Shown here piece by piece: positions 16,376-25,198 of a DNA stretch of 64,000 nucleotides. The position numbers and the translations under genes are program-made. Source of the DNA: an uncultured Collinsella sp. (GTDB taxonomy: Bacteria > Actinomycetota > Coriobacteriia > Coriobacteriales > Coriobacteriaceae); contig UQMM01000001.1 in assembly GCA_900542165.1 (NCBI GenBank), forward strand, positions 73,920 through 137,919, in the 5' to 3' direction. The notes beneath the pieces are model-generated. The model ran no database searches and was not told the DNA's origin. It saw nothing but the letters and a program-made list of their open reading frames with translations. The number at the start of each line of letters is the position of its first letter. The stretch's first letter is position 1.

Positions 16376-19003
16376 CTACTCGGCGTCGGGAACCTCGTAG
16401 GTGGCCGCCGGCGTGTTGTCGCACACGACGGTAAAGCCGCCGTCCTTGTCGACATCGACCGTCACCTGATCGCCCTCGCGCACCGTGCCGTCGATGATGG
16501 CGGCGGCGATGGCATCCACGACCTCGCGCTGCACCAAACGCTTGAGCGGACGGGCGCCAAAGACCGGGTCCAGGCCGCCCACAGCAAGCATCTGCTTGGC
16601 CGCCGGGGTAATGGCAAGCGTCATGCGCTCCTTAGCCAGACGCGCGCGGACATCGGCGAGCTGAATATCGACGATCTTTTCGATCTGCGCCATGCCGAGC
16701 GGATGGAACACCACGATATCGTCGATACGGTTGAGAAACTCGGGACGGAAGGTCTGAGCCATGGCCGCGTCGACCTGATGACGCATCTCCTCCTCGTCCT
16801 TGCCCGAAAGCTCGGCGATAGCCTTAGAGCCCACGTTGCTCGTCATGATGATGATCGTGTTCTTGAAGGACACCTGGCGACCCTGGCCGTCGGTCAGACG
16901 GCCGTCATCGAGCACCTGCAACAGCACGTTGAATACATCCGGGTGAGCCTTCTCCATCTCGTCGAGCAAGATCACGGAATACGGACGACGGCGCACGGCC
17001 TCGGTAAGCTGGCCGCCCTCGTCGTAGCCCACGTATCCCGGGGGCGCGCCGATCAGACGTTGGACGCTGAACTTCTCCATGTACTCGGACATGTCGATAC
17101 GCACGAGCGCGCGCTCGTCATCGAACAGGCACTCGGCCAGCGCCTTGGCGAGCTCGGTCTTGCCCACGCCGGTGGGGCCTAGGAAGAAGAAGCTGCCGAT
17201 GGGCTTGTCCGGATCGGAGAGGCCCGCACGGCTACGGCGTACGGCTGCGGCAACGGCGGAGACAGCCTCGTCCTGACCAATGACGCGCTTATGCAGCTCG
17301 CCCTCCAGGCCCTTCAGCTTGTCGAGCTCGCCCTGCATCATCTTGGACACGGGCACGCCGGTCCAAGCGCTCACGACCTCGGCGATCTCATCGGAGGTCA
17401 CCTGTTCGTTGAGGCCCTCGCCGTCCTGCTGCTTTTGCGCCTCGAGCGCGGCCTCGGAATCCTGAATCTGCTGCTGCAGGCCCGGAATCACGGAGTAGCG
17501 CAGCTCGGACGCACGGCCCAAATCGCCGTTGCGCGTCGCACGCTCCTCCTCGCTCTTTGCCTCGTCGAGCTTGCCCTTGAGCTCCTGCACGTGGTCGATA
17601 GCATTCTTTTGGTTGAGCCAGCCGGCCTTTTGCACGTTAAGCTTTTCTTGGACCTCAGCGATCTCTTGGCGCAGAGCCTCCAGACGCTCCTTGGAGGCGT
17701 CGTCGGTCTCCTTCATGAGCGCCTGCTCCTCGATCTGCAGCTGGGTGAGCTGACGCGTGGTGGCGTCGATCTCGACCGGCATGCTGTCGAGCTCCATGCG
17801 CAGGCGGCTTGCGGCCTCATCGACCAGGTCGATGGCCTTGTCGGGCAGGAAGCGGTCGGCGATGTAGCGATCGGAAAGGTCGGCGGCAGCCACGAGCGCG
17901 CTATCGGTGATGTGCACGCCGTGGAAGATCTCGTACTTCTCCTTCAGACCACGCAGGATCGAAATGGTGTCCTCGACGGTAGGCTCGCTCACCATAACGG
18001 TCTGGAAACGACGGGCGAGCGCCGCGTCCTTCTCGATGTACTTGCGGTATTCGTCGAGCGTGGTCGCGCCGATCGCGTGCAGGTCGCCACGGGCGAGCGC
18101 CGGCTTGAGGATGTTGCCGGCGTCCATGGAGCCCTCGGTGGCACCCGCACCCACGATGGTATGGAGCTCATCGATGAACAGGATGACCTTGCCTTCGGAC
18201 TTTTGGACTTCCTTGAGCACGGCCTTCAAGCGGTCCTCGAACTCACCGCGGTACTTGGCGCCGGCGACCAGCGCGCTCATGTCGAGCTCGATAAGGTCGC
18301 GGTCGCGCAGGGTGCTCGGTACGTCGCCGGCCACGATTCGCTGGGCGATACCTTCGACGATGGCTGTCTTGCCTACGCCCGGCTCGCCAATGAGCACGGG
18401 ATTGTTCTTGGTGCGGCGGGACAGAACCTGGATGGTACGGCGAATCTCGTCGGTACGACCGATGACCGGGTCGAGCTTGCCGGCACGGGCGAGGTCGCAG
18501 ATGTTGCGACCGTACTGCTCCAGTGCCTCAAACTGGGTCTTGTCCTCGGCAGATGTCACGCGGTCATCGCCGCGCAGCTCCTCGTAGACCTGCTCGATGC
18601 GCTCCTTGGTAACGCCGGCATCGCGCAGAACGCGGCCCGCCTCGCCCTTGTCCTCGGCAAGTGCCATCAGCAGATGCTCGGTCACCACAAAGCTGTCGCC
18701 CATCTTGGTGGCCTTCTTCTCGGCCTTCTCGATGACGCGGACGAGCTCATTGGACAGGCCCATCTGCTGGCCCTCGCCCGAAACCTTGGGCGCGTGGTCG
18801 ATGGCATCCTGTGTGGAGCGTGCAAGCTGAGCCGGGTCGGCGCCGATGCGCTCGATGATCACGGAGATATTGCGCTCGCCGGCACCGAGCAGGGCGGACA
18901 GCAGGTGAATCGGCTCCACCGCGCCGGCCTGCGCGTCGGCAGCCGTGCTCATGGCGGTCTGCAGTGCCTCGCGCGACGTCATTGCTAGCTTATCGATTCT
19001 CAT
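16376..19003 (-). CDS. clpB: ATP-dependent disaggregase ClpB
   Basis: An 875-aa Hsp100 chaperone that resolves protein aggregates with DnaK/DnaJ/GrpE. Domain order: Clp N domain (1-145), AAA-1 with Walker A GEPGVGKT, the coiled-coil middle domain (about 400-530, Lys/Glu/Gln-rich), and AAA-2 with GPTGVGKT and LLDEMEKAHPDVF, then the ClpB D2-small domain. Length is normal (E. coli 857). Upstream at 19093-19119 is a 27-bp element shared with dnaK, so clpB is probably part of the same HspR heat-shock regulon. It is monocistronic and ends at a strong terminator. Confidence 0.97.
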   Translation of the reverse strand: MRIDKLAMTSREALQTAMSTAADAQAGAVEPIHLLSALLGAGERNISVIIERIGADPAQLARSTQDAIDHAPKVSGEGQQMGLSNELVRVIEKAEKKATKMGDSFVVTEHLLMALAEDKGEAGRVLRDAGVTKERIEQVYEELRGDDRVTSAEDKTQFEALEQYGRNICDLARAGKLDPVIGRTDEIRRTIQVLSRRTKNNPVLIGEPGVGKTAIVEGIAQRIVAGDVPSTLRDRDLIELDMSALVAGAKYRGEFEDRLKAVLKEVQKSEGKVILFIDELHTIVGAGATEGSMDAGNILKPALARGDLHAIGATTLDEYRKYIEKDAALARRFQTVMVSEPTVEDTISILRGLKEKYEIFHGVHITDSALVAAADLSDRYIADRFLPDKAIDLVDEAASRLRMELDSMPVEIDATTRQLTQLQIEEQALMKETDDASKERLEALRQEIAEVQEKLNVQKAGWLNQKNAIDHVQELKGKLDEAKSEEERATRNGDLGRASELRYSVIPGLQQQIQDSEAALEAQKQQDGEGLNEQVTSDEIAEVVSAWTGVPVSKMMQGELDKLKGLEGELHKRVIGQDEAVSAVAAAVRRSRAGLSDPDKPIGSFFFLGPTGVGKTELAKALAECLFDDERALVRIDMSEYMEKFSVQRLIGAPPGYVGYDEGGQLTEAVRRRPYSVILLDEMEKAHPDVFNVLLQVLDDGRLTDGQGRQVSFKNTIIIMTSNVGSKAIAELSGKDEEEMRHQVDAAMAQTFRPEFLNRIDDIVVFHPLGMAQIEKIVDIQLADVRARLAKERMTLAITPAAKQMLAVGGLDPVFGARPLKRLVQREVVDAIAAAIIDGTVREGDQVTVDVDKDGGFTVVCDNTPAATYEVPDAE

Positions 19004-19092
19004 GGAATCACCTCTCTTGGGGCGGCCGCCCTACGGGGCGGCTTCACGTTGTTCGAGAAGTATTGTTGCCAGCTTTGCTCGATCTTATACAC

Positions 19093-19119
19093 AAATCTAA
19101 GTCTCTATATATAAGATTT
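19093..19119 (-). promoter_or_regulatory. Candidate HspR operator upstream of clpB
   Basis: AAATCTAAGTC and ATATAAGATTT flank five variable bases. The same 11-5-11 arrangement, identical in both outer blocks, occurs at 28046-28072 upstream of dnaK. The outer hexamers AAATCT/AGATTT are inverted repeats. On the minus strand a TATAAG -10-like hexamer follows, so the site would overlap the promoter. It differs from the Streptomyces HAIR consensus CTTGAGT-N7-ACTCAAG but keeps its general form. Binding by the local HspR is inferred. Confidence 0.72.
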
Positions 19120-19197
19120 TCTGAGTGCTCTCATGACATGGAAAATCACCACAAAGGGGACAGGCGCACTCACCCGCTGCGGCCTCATCCCCTTACT

Positions 19198-19462
19198 ATC
19201 TCAATCTGTAACATCTAGCGACTGTTTATGGCTCCAGATGTTACAAATCAAGATGAAATGACCAGCGGCGCCCGTTCGTCTCAATCTGTAACATCTACTC
19301 GGCAAATTAGGGTCTAACTGTTACAGATCGAGACAAACCAAGAACCACCACAAAGGTGCCCGTCCCCTTTGTGGTGGTCCAGAGAAGAATCAGCCCCGAT
19401 TAAAAGAGGCGACATCAAGCCCAGTCTACGTTTGGCGATCCCAAGACCCAACGAGAACGCAG
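19198..19462. repeat. ~265-bp intergenic repeat, copy 1 (paired TGTAACATCT palindromes)
   Basis: Two tandem imperfect hairpins are built from TCAATCTGTAACATCT and its complement (around 19201-19253 and 19279-19334). They are followed by a CCACCACAAAGG / CCTTTGTGGTGG hairpin (19346-19378), a CAGCCCCGATTAAAAGAGGC segment, and the closing CAAGACCCAACGAGAACGCA. The same order recurs at 20527-20791, on the other side of the orphan gene at 19828-20475. No coding potential is evident. Confidence 0.85.
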
Positions 19463-19827
19463 CGATGGAATCGAGAACCGACAATAGTCCGTTCGCACAG
19501 ATAGAGGCGGAGATTCAAGGTCAGAGCCCGGCTTAAACGGCTTAGCTATCGCACGCCACAATGTTCTCGTCGTCCTCCCTATCGTATTTATAGTGCTTAT
19601 AGTGAAAATAGCGAGTTTAGTGAGAATAGTATCGCTCAAGACTCGTGGACTCAATTATTGACCTCCCGCCCAGAATGAGTGGGGCAATTATTTCTATTAG
19701 AGGTCAAATCGAAGCCCAATAGGGCCTTTTAGCCCTCTCATTCCGGGCGGTCGCTTTCTTTTGAATATTGTCGTAAGCTTGTATCATTTATCTTAATGAT
19801 TGCATATTGCATGAGAGGTGCCCCACC
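19463..19827. other. Non-coding stretch with a 9-bp-period degenerate repeat (19591-19635)
   Basis: This 365-bp gap holds no convincing gene. At 19591, 19600, 19609, 19618 and 19627 a TAG(T/C)(G/A) core repeats with an exact 9-bp period (TAGTGCTTA, TAGTGAAAA, TAGCGAGTT, TAGTGAGAA, TAGTATCGC). An imperfect inverted pair around GACCTC (about 19659) and GAGGTC (about 19702) follows, which may belong to the promoter region of the downstream gene. Confidence 0.5.
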
Positions 19828-20475
19828 GTGAAACGCTCCACCTATATCGGCCTGCTCGTCTTAGCGTTTGCAATTACCGCAGTCGGCGTGGGCATTATCT
19901 ATCTCGCATTTCTCCCTGCCTCGGCAACGCAGGCGGCGATTGAAACCGTAAGCTACCCCATCGAAATCCTCACCGATATCGTCAAACCCGATTCAGTCAC
20001 CGTCGATTTCGACGGTACGCCCGCAGCGCTTGGGGTCAGTAACTATCCCCGAATCGAACTTGGAGCCACGCGCTATACCCAAGATGAGCAGCTTATCGGC
20101 AAGGCAACCAGTTTACTCAAAGGCAAGACGTTTAAGCGATGGTACGGCGCCGCAATATATCGAGCCAAGAAAGGCCAAATGAATGGCGGGTATTATTCGA
20201 CCCTTGAACTCGATGCGGCAAACGGGAGCAGACTGTGCAACGTTTCATACGACCCCGGCTACGTGGACAACGAAGGGCCGGGAGTCTATATCTCGGATGG
20301 CAACGTGATCTACGTCATGGAAGGCGACCAGACGGCAGTCGTCGATTTTATGGATCGGTGTACCGAGGATGCCTACGAACAAACTTGCGAGCCCGATCCA
20401 CAGACAGCGCGCGACAGTGACTCAGCACGCACTTGGCTATTTGACGATGAAATAACCTGGGCTCCATCGAAATAA
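19828..20475 (+). CDS. Small secreted or membrane-anchored hypothetical protein
   Basis: A 215-aa protein with one N-terminal membrane helix (MKRSTYIGLLVLAFAITAVG then VGIIYLAF) and an exported domain. The exported part begins around residue 30 and includes ATSLLKGKTFKRWYGAAIYR, GGYYSTLELDAANGSRL and YISDGNVIYVMEGDQTAVVD. The pattern is that of a small beta-rich extracytoplasmic domain. The GTG at 19828 was chosen over an upstream TTG because GAGAGG lies 9 nt before it. The gene has lower GC than its neighbours and sits between two copies of a 265-bp repeat, suggesting it arrived or moved as a cassette. I do not recognise a family. Confidence 0.75.
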   Translation: MKRSTYIGLLVLAFAITAVGVGIIYLAFLPASATQAAIETVSYPIEILTDIVKPDSVTVDFDGTPAALGVSNYPRIELGATRYTQDEQLIGKATSLLKGKTFKRWYGAAIYRAKKGQMNGGYYSTLELDAANGSRLCNVSYDPGYVDNEGPGVYISDGNVIYVMEGDQTAVVDFMDRCTEDAYEQTCEPDPQTARDSDSARTWLFDDEITWAPSK

Positions 20476-20526
20476 GGACCCGCCAGGCAGGCACCTTTGT
20501 GGTGGTTTCGGTTCCGATGTTCCACT

Positions 20527-20791
20527 GTCTCGATCTGTAACATCTAGCGGCCCTTTTCGATCCTAGATGTTACAGATCGAGATGAAATGATCGGCGGCGA
20601 TTGTTTGTCTCAATCTGTAACAGCCGCTCGTCAAATAGGGGCCCAGATGTTACAGGTCGAGACAAACGGAACCACCGCAAAGGCGCCTACCCCTTCATGG
20701 TGGTTTTCGACAAAAGAAGCCGCCCCGATAACAGAGGCGGCATCAAGCAAGTCTATTTATTAGCGTCCCTCAAGACCCAACGAGAACGCAG
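20527..20791. repeat. ~265-bp intergenic repeat, copy 2
   Basis: Second copy of the element at 19198-19462, in the same orientation. The first palindrome is better preserved here: GTCTCGATCTGTAACATCTA pairs with TAGATGTTACAGATCGAGA. The ACCACCGCAAAGG / CCTTCATGGTGGT hairpin, CGCCCCGATAACAGAGGCGG and CAAGACCCAACGAGAACGCA follow in the same order. Confidence 0.85.
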
Positions 20792-20798
20792 AAACGTA

Positions 20799-20872
20799 GC
20801 CCGGGGCTTACCCTTTCCCGAACGCGACCCTCGCGAAGCGCGTGAGCGGGCGGGAAAGGGTAAGCCCCGGGC
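20799..20872. repeat. 22-bp perfect inverted repeat with 30-nt loop
   Basis: The arm at 20799-20820 (core CCCGGGGCTTACCCTTTCCC) is exactly complementary to 20851-20872. It is located 16 bp after the stop of the aconitase-family gene (minus strand) and could end its transcript, although no T-tract follows. The loop contains a smaller CGCGA/TCGCG hairpin. Confidence 0.8.
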
Positions 20873-20887
20873 GGACAATTAAGTGCG

Positions 20888-23326
20888 TTACTCGGCAGCG
20901 GCCTTGAACTTATTGTAGTTGATCAGGCAGCCAGCCTTGACGATGGCACGCTCCTCTGCCGTCATATCGGCAATGTAGAGCTCGATCTGCTCAACCGCAC
21001 CGTCGGCACGCACCACGTAGGCGGCGATGTCCTTTAGGTCGTCATCGAGCGCAGCGCGAATCCCCGGCACGAAGACATAGTCGCCCACCTCAAAGTTGGG
21101 CTCGGCCTCCATCTGGAAGGGCACCATGCCCCAGTTCATCACGTTGGAGCGATAGCGCTTGGTGGCGTACTCGTGGACGATGTTGGCCAGGCCGCCAATT
21201 ACGCGCTGGCAGCTCGCGGCCTGCTCGCGGGCAGAACCGTCACCGGGCTTCTTGGCATAGAGCATCGAGCCGTACTCGGTCGCCTTGGCGTCGGCCGCGA
21301 CACCCGCGCCGGCCAGCGCCTCAAACACACCGGCAAGCTCGGCATCGAGCGCCGCCAGGCCGCCCGCGGCCTCGCCGGCAACGCGACGCTTCTCCACGGC
21401 ATCGACCTCCTTGGAACGACCCACGTAGGCCGGGTCGCGGCGGCTCAGCGTAAACTCGGCCAGACCCAGCGGGTTGGAGCGGAAGGAGCTCGTCTCGCCC
21501 GAAGGAATGAGCTCGTCGGTCGTGGTGACCGGGTCCATGATCTTGGAGCACACCTTGAGCAGGATATCGTCGCCGAGGGGCTCCATCGCGGGCCACGGCT
21601 TGATGTTGGGGCCTTCGACCAGCTCGTCGGCAGGCTCGGCCTTGCCAAAGCCCCAGTACACGCGCTTTTTGTACGGCGCGTCGTCAAAGGTGCACTCACA
21701 GGCCTCGTCCCACGTCTCCTCGGGCAGGTCGGTCGCCGGCGTCAGGACGCCGCCGTTGGCAGCCGTCGCCGCAATGGAGCGGGCGTCCATCAGAGCCACG
21801 GCGCTCAGCTGGCCATTGCCCGGCTTGGAACCCTCGCGGTTGGGGAAATTGCGCGTGGTGTGGCGGATGGACAGGCCGTTGTTGGCAGGCGTGTCGCCGG
21901 CGCCAAAGCACGGGCCGCAGAACGCCGTGCGCACGATCGCGCCGGCCTCCATAAGGTCGTAGATGTAGCCACGGCGTGTAAGCTCGAGCGCCACGGGCTG
22001 GCTTGTGGGATAGACCGACAGCGAGAACTCGCCGCAGCCGGTGTTGGCGCCCTTGAGCACGCGGGCAGCCTGGACTACGGAGTCGTAGTTGCCGCCCGAG
22101 CAGCCGGCGATAACGCCCTGCTGCACGTGCAGCTTGCCGTCGACGATCTTGTCGAGCAGGCTAAAGTGCGTCTTGCCCTCGCCGATCTTGGCGGCCTCGA
22201 GCTCGACCTCATGCAGAATGTCCTCGAGGTTCTCGTTGAGCTCGTCGATCTCAAAGCCGTTGGAAGGATGGAACGGCAGCGCGATCATAGGCTTGATGCT
22301 CGACAGGTCGACCTCGACGCAGCCGTCGTAGTAGGCGACATCGGCGGGCTTGAGCTCGCGGTAGTCGTCGCCGCGGCCGTGCATGGTCAGAAACGCGTGC
22401 GCGTCCTCGTCGGTGGCCCAGATGCTCGACAGGCAAGTGGTCTCGGTGGTCATGACGTCGACGCCGTTGCGGTAGTCGGTCGTCATGCTCGCGATGCCCG
22501 GGCCCACAAACTCCATGACCTTGTTCTTGACGTAACCCTTGGCAAAGACGGCGCGGATGATGGCAAGCGCAACGTCGTGCGGGCCGACACCGGGACGCGG
22601 GGCACCCGTGAGGTAGATGGCAACGACGCCGGGATAGGCAACATCGTAGGTGTCACGCAGCAGCTGCTTTGCCAGCTCGCCACCGCCCTCGCCCACGGCC
22701 ATGGTGCCCAGAGCGCCGTAGCGGGTATGCGAGTCGGAACCCAGGATCATCTTGCCGCAACCGGCGAAGTTCTCACGCATAAAGGAGTGGATGACGGCGA
22801 TGTGCGGCGGGACGAAGATGCCGCCGTACTTCTTGGCCGCCGAGAGGCCAAAGACGTGGTCGTCCTCGTTGATGGTGCCGCCCACGGCGCACAGCGAGTT
22901 GTGGCAGTTAGTGAGTACGTAAGGCAGCGGGAACTGCTCCATGCCCGAGGCGCGCGCCGTCTGGATGATGCCAACGAAGGTAATGTCGTGGCTCGCCATG
23001 GCGTCGAAGCGAATCTTGAGCGCCTCGGGGTTGCCGGACGTATTGTGTGCCTGGAGAATCGAATACGCGATGGTGCCGCGCTTGGCATCTTCGGGCGTCT
23101 GCGTAATACCGCGCTCGGCAGCCTCGGCCGCAGGCACAACCTCGCTGCCGCCGCGCAGGTAGATGCCGTCCTCGTACAGCTTGACCATACTGTCTCCCAC
23201 TCTGCCCAAAAGATTTGGGCGCATAGCATACATTCGTTCAATATCGTGCCATAGAACGGTTGCGAGTGGGTTACGAATCTGCACGTTCACTTTATCTCGG
23301 TAAAGCATAGAACGATCCCCTTGCAT
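20888..23326 (-). CDS. Aconitase-superfamily hydratase (YbhJ-like)
   Basis: A protein of about 812 aa of the aconitase/IPM-dehydratase superfamily. The [4Fe-4S] ligands are present: one Cys in LTNCHNSLCAVGG-type context (around residue 155-170) and a CGPCFGAGD-type pair in the middle (AFCGPCFGAGDTPANNG). The SDSHTRYGALGTMAVGEGGG block is a hallmark of the family, and the C-terminal swivel domain contains KRYRSNVMNWGMVPF. It most resembles E. coli YbhJ rather than AcnA/AcnB, so citrate/isocitrate activity is uncertain. The start at 23326 has AGGAG 4 nt upstream; an ATG at 23308 with AAGGGGA at 7 nt is equally possible. It is downstream of hspR but separated by repeats, so probably independent. 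Confidence 0.85.
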   Translation of the reverse strand: MQGDRSMLYRDKVNVQIRNPLATVLWHDIERMYAMRPNLLGRVGDSMVKLYEDGIYLRGGSEVVPAAEAAERGITQTPEDAKRGTIAYSILQAHNTSGNPEALKIRFDAMASHDITFVGIIQTARASGMEQFPLPYVLTNCHNSLCAVGGTINEDDHVFGLSAAKKYGGIFVPPHIAVIHSFMRENFAGCGKMILGSDSHTRYGALGTMAVGEGGGELAKQLLRDTYDVAYPGVVAIYLTGAPRPGVGPHDVALAIIRAVFAKGYVKNKVMEFVGPGIASMTTDYRNGVDVMTTETTCLSSIWATDEDAHAFLTMHGRGDDYRELKPADVAYYDGCVEVDLSSIKPMIALPFHPSNGFEIDELNENLEDILHEVELEAAKIGEGKTHFSLLDKIVDGKLHVQQGVIAGCSGGNYDSVVQAARVLKGANTGCGEFSLSVYPTSQPVALELTRRGYIYDLMEAGAIVRTAFCGPCFGAGDTPANNGLSIRHTTRNFPNREGSKPGNGQLSAVALMDARSIAATAANGGVLTPATDLPEETWDEACECTFDDAPYKKRVYWGFGKAEPADELVEGPNIKPWPAMEPLGDDILLKVCSKIMDPVTTTDELIPSGETSSFRSNPLGLAEFTLSRRDPAYVGRSKEVDAVEKRRVAGEAAGGLAALDAELAGVFEALAGAGVAADAKATEYGSMLYAKKPGDGSAREQAASCQRVIGGLANIVHEYATKRYRSNVMNWGMVPFQMEAEPNFEVGDYVFVPGIRAALDDDLKDIAAYVVRADGAVEQIELYIADMTAEERAIVKAGCLINYNKFKAAAE

Positions 23327-23340
23327 CACTCTCCTGACAA

Positions 23341-23450
23341 GGAGTGCCCCAAAGTGCCGGCACAAAAGGAACGTCCCCAAGTGCCAAGTGCCGCAAGAGC
23401 GTCCCTTTGGCTAGTCATTTAAGAACGTCCCCAATGACTACCAACGACTA
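23341..23450. repeat. Intergenic GGAACGTCCCC-type repeat
   Basis: Short direct and inverted motifs alternate: AAGTGCCGGCAC, AAGGAACGTCCCCAA, AAGTGCC, GAGCGTCCCTTT, AGAACGTCCCCAATGACTA. The same AAAAGGAACGTCCCCA core with flanking GCCGGCA occurs at 43373-43425. No coding sequence is seen in the 310-bp gap. Confidence 0.65.
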
Positions 23451-23496
23451 CCGCATCCGGAGCAAGGCAACGCCGCAGGCAGAGGACGGACAGCGA

Positions 23497-23637
23497 GCGC
23501 CGCCCAGAGCGAACAAGTTGGCATGAAAAAGGCAAGGCATAGACCTTCTGGTCATGCCTTGCCTTTTGAATGACAAATTGTCGCTCTGGGCGGCGCGCAG
23601 CGTCGACCGGTCCGCCGTTCGTTAGAACGGCGGAACC
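23497..23637 (-). ncRNA. Structured 3' element, copy A (downstream of hspR)
   Basis: Read on the minus strand it begins at the hspR stop codon. It consists of hairpin 1 (CCGCCGTT/AACGGCGG, loop CTAACG), the conserved linker CGACGCTGC, then a long stem-loop. Outer arms are 23581-23596 and 23497-23512 (16 bp), a mini-hairpin GAC-AATTT-GTC sits inside, and the inner arms at 23554-23567 and 23527-23540 (14 bp) are capped by GACC-AGAA-GGTC. Copy B (45035-45174) keeps every stem with different bases, which supports an RNA function. It may be a terminator or 3' UTR element. Rfam contains a Collinsella-1 motif, but I cannot tell whether this is it. Confidence 0.65.
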
Positions 23638-24053
23638 TAGAGATCCCCGCCGGCGCCCAGCAGTTTGCGCATGACCTGTTCGGGGTTAACCGAGCCATCG
23701 CGCGGGGCCAGGGCAGTGATCTTCTTCTGCATCTTGTACTCGTGCAGCTCGTCCTCGAGCTGGCGCACGCGGGCACGGAGTTTTTCGTTCTCGCGCTCGC
23801 GCTCCTCGGCACGCTCCTTCATATCGAGGATGCGCACCACGCCGGCAAGGTTGATGCCCTCGTCGGTCAGCTGGTTGATGAGCTCCAAGCGCTCGATATC
23901 GGCACGCGAATACAGGCGCGTGTTACCGCCCGAGCGCTGGGGGTTCACCAGGCCCTTGGACTCGTAGACGCGCAGGGTCTGCGGATGCATGCCGGTCAGC
24001 TCGGCCGCCACGCTGATCATGTACAGCGGTTTGTTCCTATTGTCCTCGGCCAT
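23637..24053 (-). CDS. hspR: HspR heat-shock repressor (MerR family)
   Basis: A 138-aa MerR-type repressor that autoregulates the dnaK operon in Actinobacteria, usually with DnaK as co-repressor. The N-terminal winged helix contains YMISVAAELTGMHPQTLRVY and ESKGLVNPQRSGGNTRLYS, the typical HspR recognition region. A Glu/Arg-rich coiled coil (residues 75-115) follows. The ATG has AAAGGGG upstream. Fourth in dnaK-grpE-dnaJ-hspR. Candidate binding sites are the matching 27-bp elements at 28046-28072 and 19093-19119. Confidence 0.95.
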   Translation of the reverse strand: MAEDNRNKPLYMISVAAELTGMHPQTLRVYESKGLVNPQRSGGNTRLYSRADIERLELINQLTDEGINLAGVVRILDMKERAEERERENEKLRARVRQLEDELHEYKMQKKITALAPRDGSVNPEQVMRKLLGAGGDL

Positions 24054-24125
24054 GCTACCTGACCCCTTTCCGTCTCGTTATCGTCCATCATAAGCCCGCG
24101 GGCGCGGGCGTACGCCACAACCAGA

Positions 24126-25091
24126 CTAGTACGTCGCCTTGTAACGGTTGACCTTCTCGCGGTAGTCGCGCGTGTCGGCCTCGCGCAGCTTGGTCATGGC
24201 ATCGCGCTCGTCATCGGACAGGTTCGTGGGAACCTGCACCTTGATCTCAACGAGCAGCGCGCCCGTACGGCCACGGTGCTTAACGTCGGGCGCGCCCATC
24301 TCCTTAAAGCGGAACTTCTTGCCCGTCTGGGTACCCGCGGGCACCTTCAGACGAACCGTCGCACCGCCGGGCGTCGGCACGTCCACCGTGCAGCCGAGCG
24401 CCGCCTCGTAGACCGAGACCGGTACCTCCATGGTCACGTCGGCGCCTTTGCGCTTAAACAGCGGGTGCTCCTCCACATGCGTGGTCACGACCAGGTCGCC
24501 GCGCTCGCCACCCGCAACGCCATACTCGCCGCGACGCTTGTAGCGCAGCTTGCCGCCGTCGACCGCGCCCGCAGGCACCGAGACCGTGATGGTCTGCTGC
24601 TCGCCTGTCGAGGGAATGCGGTAGGTGACCTTGTGCGTCACGCCGCGGAACGCATCCTCGGCCGTTACGTCGACAGTCAACGACAGGTCGCCGCCCTTGC
24701 GAGCGCGGCTGCGACCCGCGCCGGCACCGGCAGCGCCCGCAGCCCCGGCAAAGCCCGAGCCCCAATCGCTACCCCAGGCACCGTTGCCGCTAAAGATGCT
24801 GTCGAAGATGTCGCCCCAGCCGCTGGCACCCGCGCCGGCACCGTAGCCGCCGCCATACGCGCCGCCTGCGCCCGGCATACCGCCAAACATGAGCATCTGG
24901 TCGTACTCTTTGCGCTTCTTCTCGTCCGAAAGCGTCTCGTAGGCCTCGCTGATCTCCTTGAACTTGGCCTCGTCGCCGCCGGCATCGGGGTGATATTTTT
25001 GCGCGAGCTTGCGAAACGCGCTCTTGATCTCTTTGTCGGAGGCGCTCTTGGATACGCCCAGGATGTCATAGAAGGTTTTGCCTGCAGCCAT
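24126..25091 (-). CDS. dnaJ: DnaJ-family co-chaperone lacking the zinc finger
   Basis: A 321-aa Hsp40. Residues 4-70 are the J domain with the HPD motif (QKYHPDAGGDEAKFKEISEAY). A Gly/Ala-rich linker follows (GGYGAGAGASGWGD, then a run of GAAGAAGAG). The C-terminal substrate-binding beta domains start at LSLTVDVTAEDAFRGVTHKV. The four CxxCxGxG zinc motifs of DnaJ type A are absent, so this is a type B (CbpA-like) J protein, though it occupies the dnaJ place in the operon. Length fits type B (306 aa in E. coli CbpA). It lies 107 bp after the grpE stop and 72 bp before hspR. Confidence 0.93.
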   Translation of the reverse strand: MAAGKTFYDILGVSKSASDKEIKSAFRKLAQKYHPDAGGDEAKFKEISEAYETLSDEKKRKEYDQMLMFGGMPGAGGAYGGGYGAGAGASGWGDIFDSIFSGNGAWGSDWGSGFAGAAGAAGAGAGRSRARKGGDLSLTVDVTAEDAFRGVTHKVTYRIPSTGEQQTITVSVPAGAVDGGKLRYKRRGEYGVAGGERGDLVVTTHVEEHPLFKRKGADVTMEVPVSVYEAALGCTVDVPTPGGATVRLKVPAGTQTGKKFRFKEMGAPDVKHRGRTGALLVEIKVQVPTNLSDDERDAMTKLREADTRDYREKVNRYKATY

Positions 25092-25161
25092 CGTAGCTCC
25101 TCTCCTGTTTCATCCGTCGCCCAGCGGGCGGCGGCTCATACTTTCATATGGCACTAGGCCA

Positions 25162-25193
25162 GAAAGGGCCCCGGGTGTTGCCCCGGGGCCCTT
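25162..25193 (-). terminator. Hairpin between grpE and dnaJ
   Basis: On the minus strand AAGGGCCCCGGG (25193-25182) pairs with CCCGGGGCCCTT (25175-25164), followed by TCT. A strong hairpin 6 bp after grpE inside the operon could be an attenuating terminator or an mRNA processing/stability site separating dnaK-grpE from dnaJ-hspR. Confidence 0.75.
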
Positions 25194-25198
25194 CACAA

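Noticed and set aside
19415..19654. 79-codon minus-strand frame covering the end of repeat copy 1
   Set aside because: It is made of repeat sequence and the 9-bp repeat; the equivalent frame is broken in repeat copy 2.
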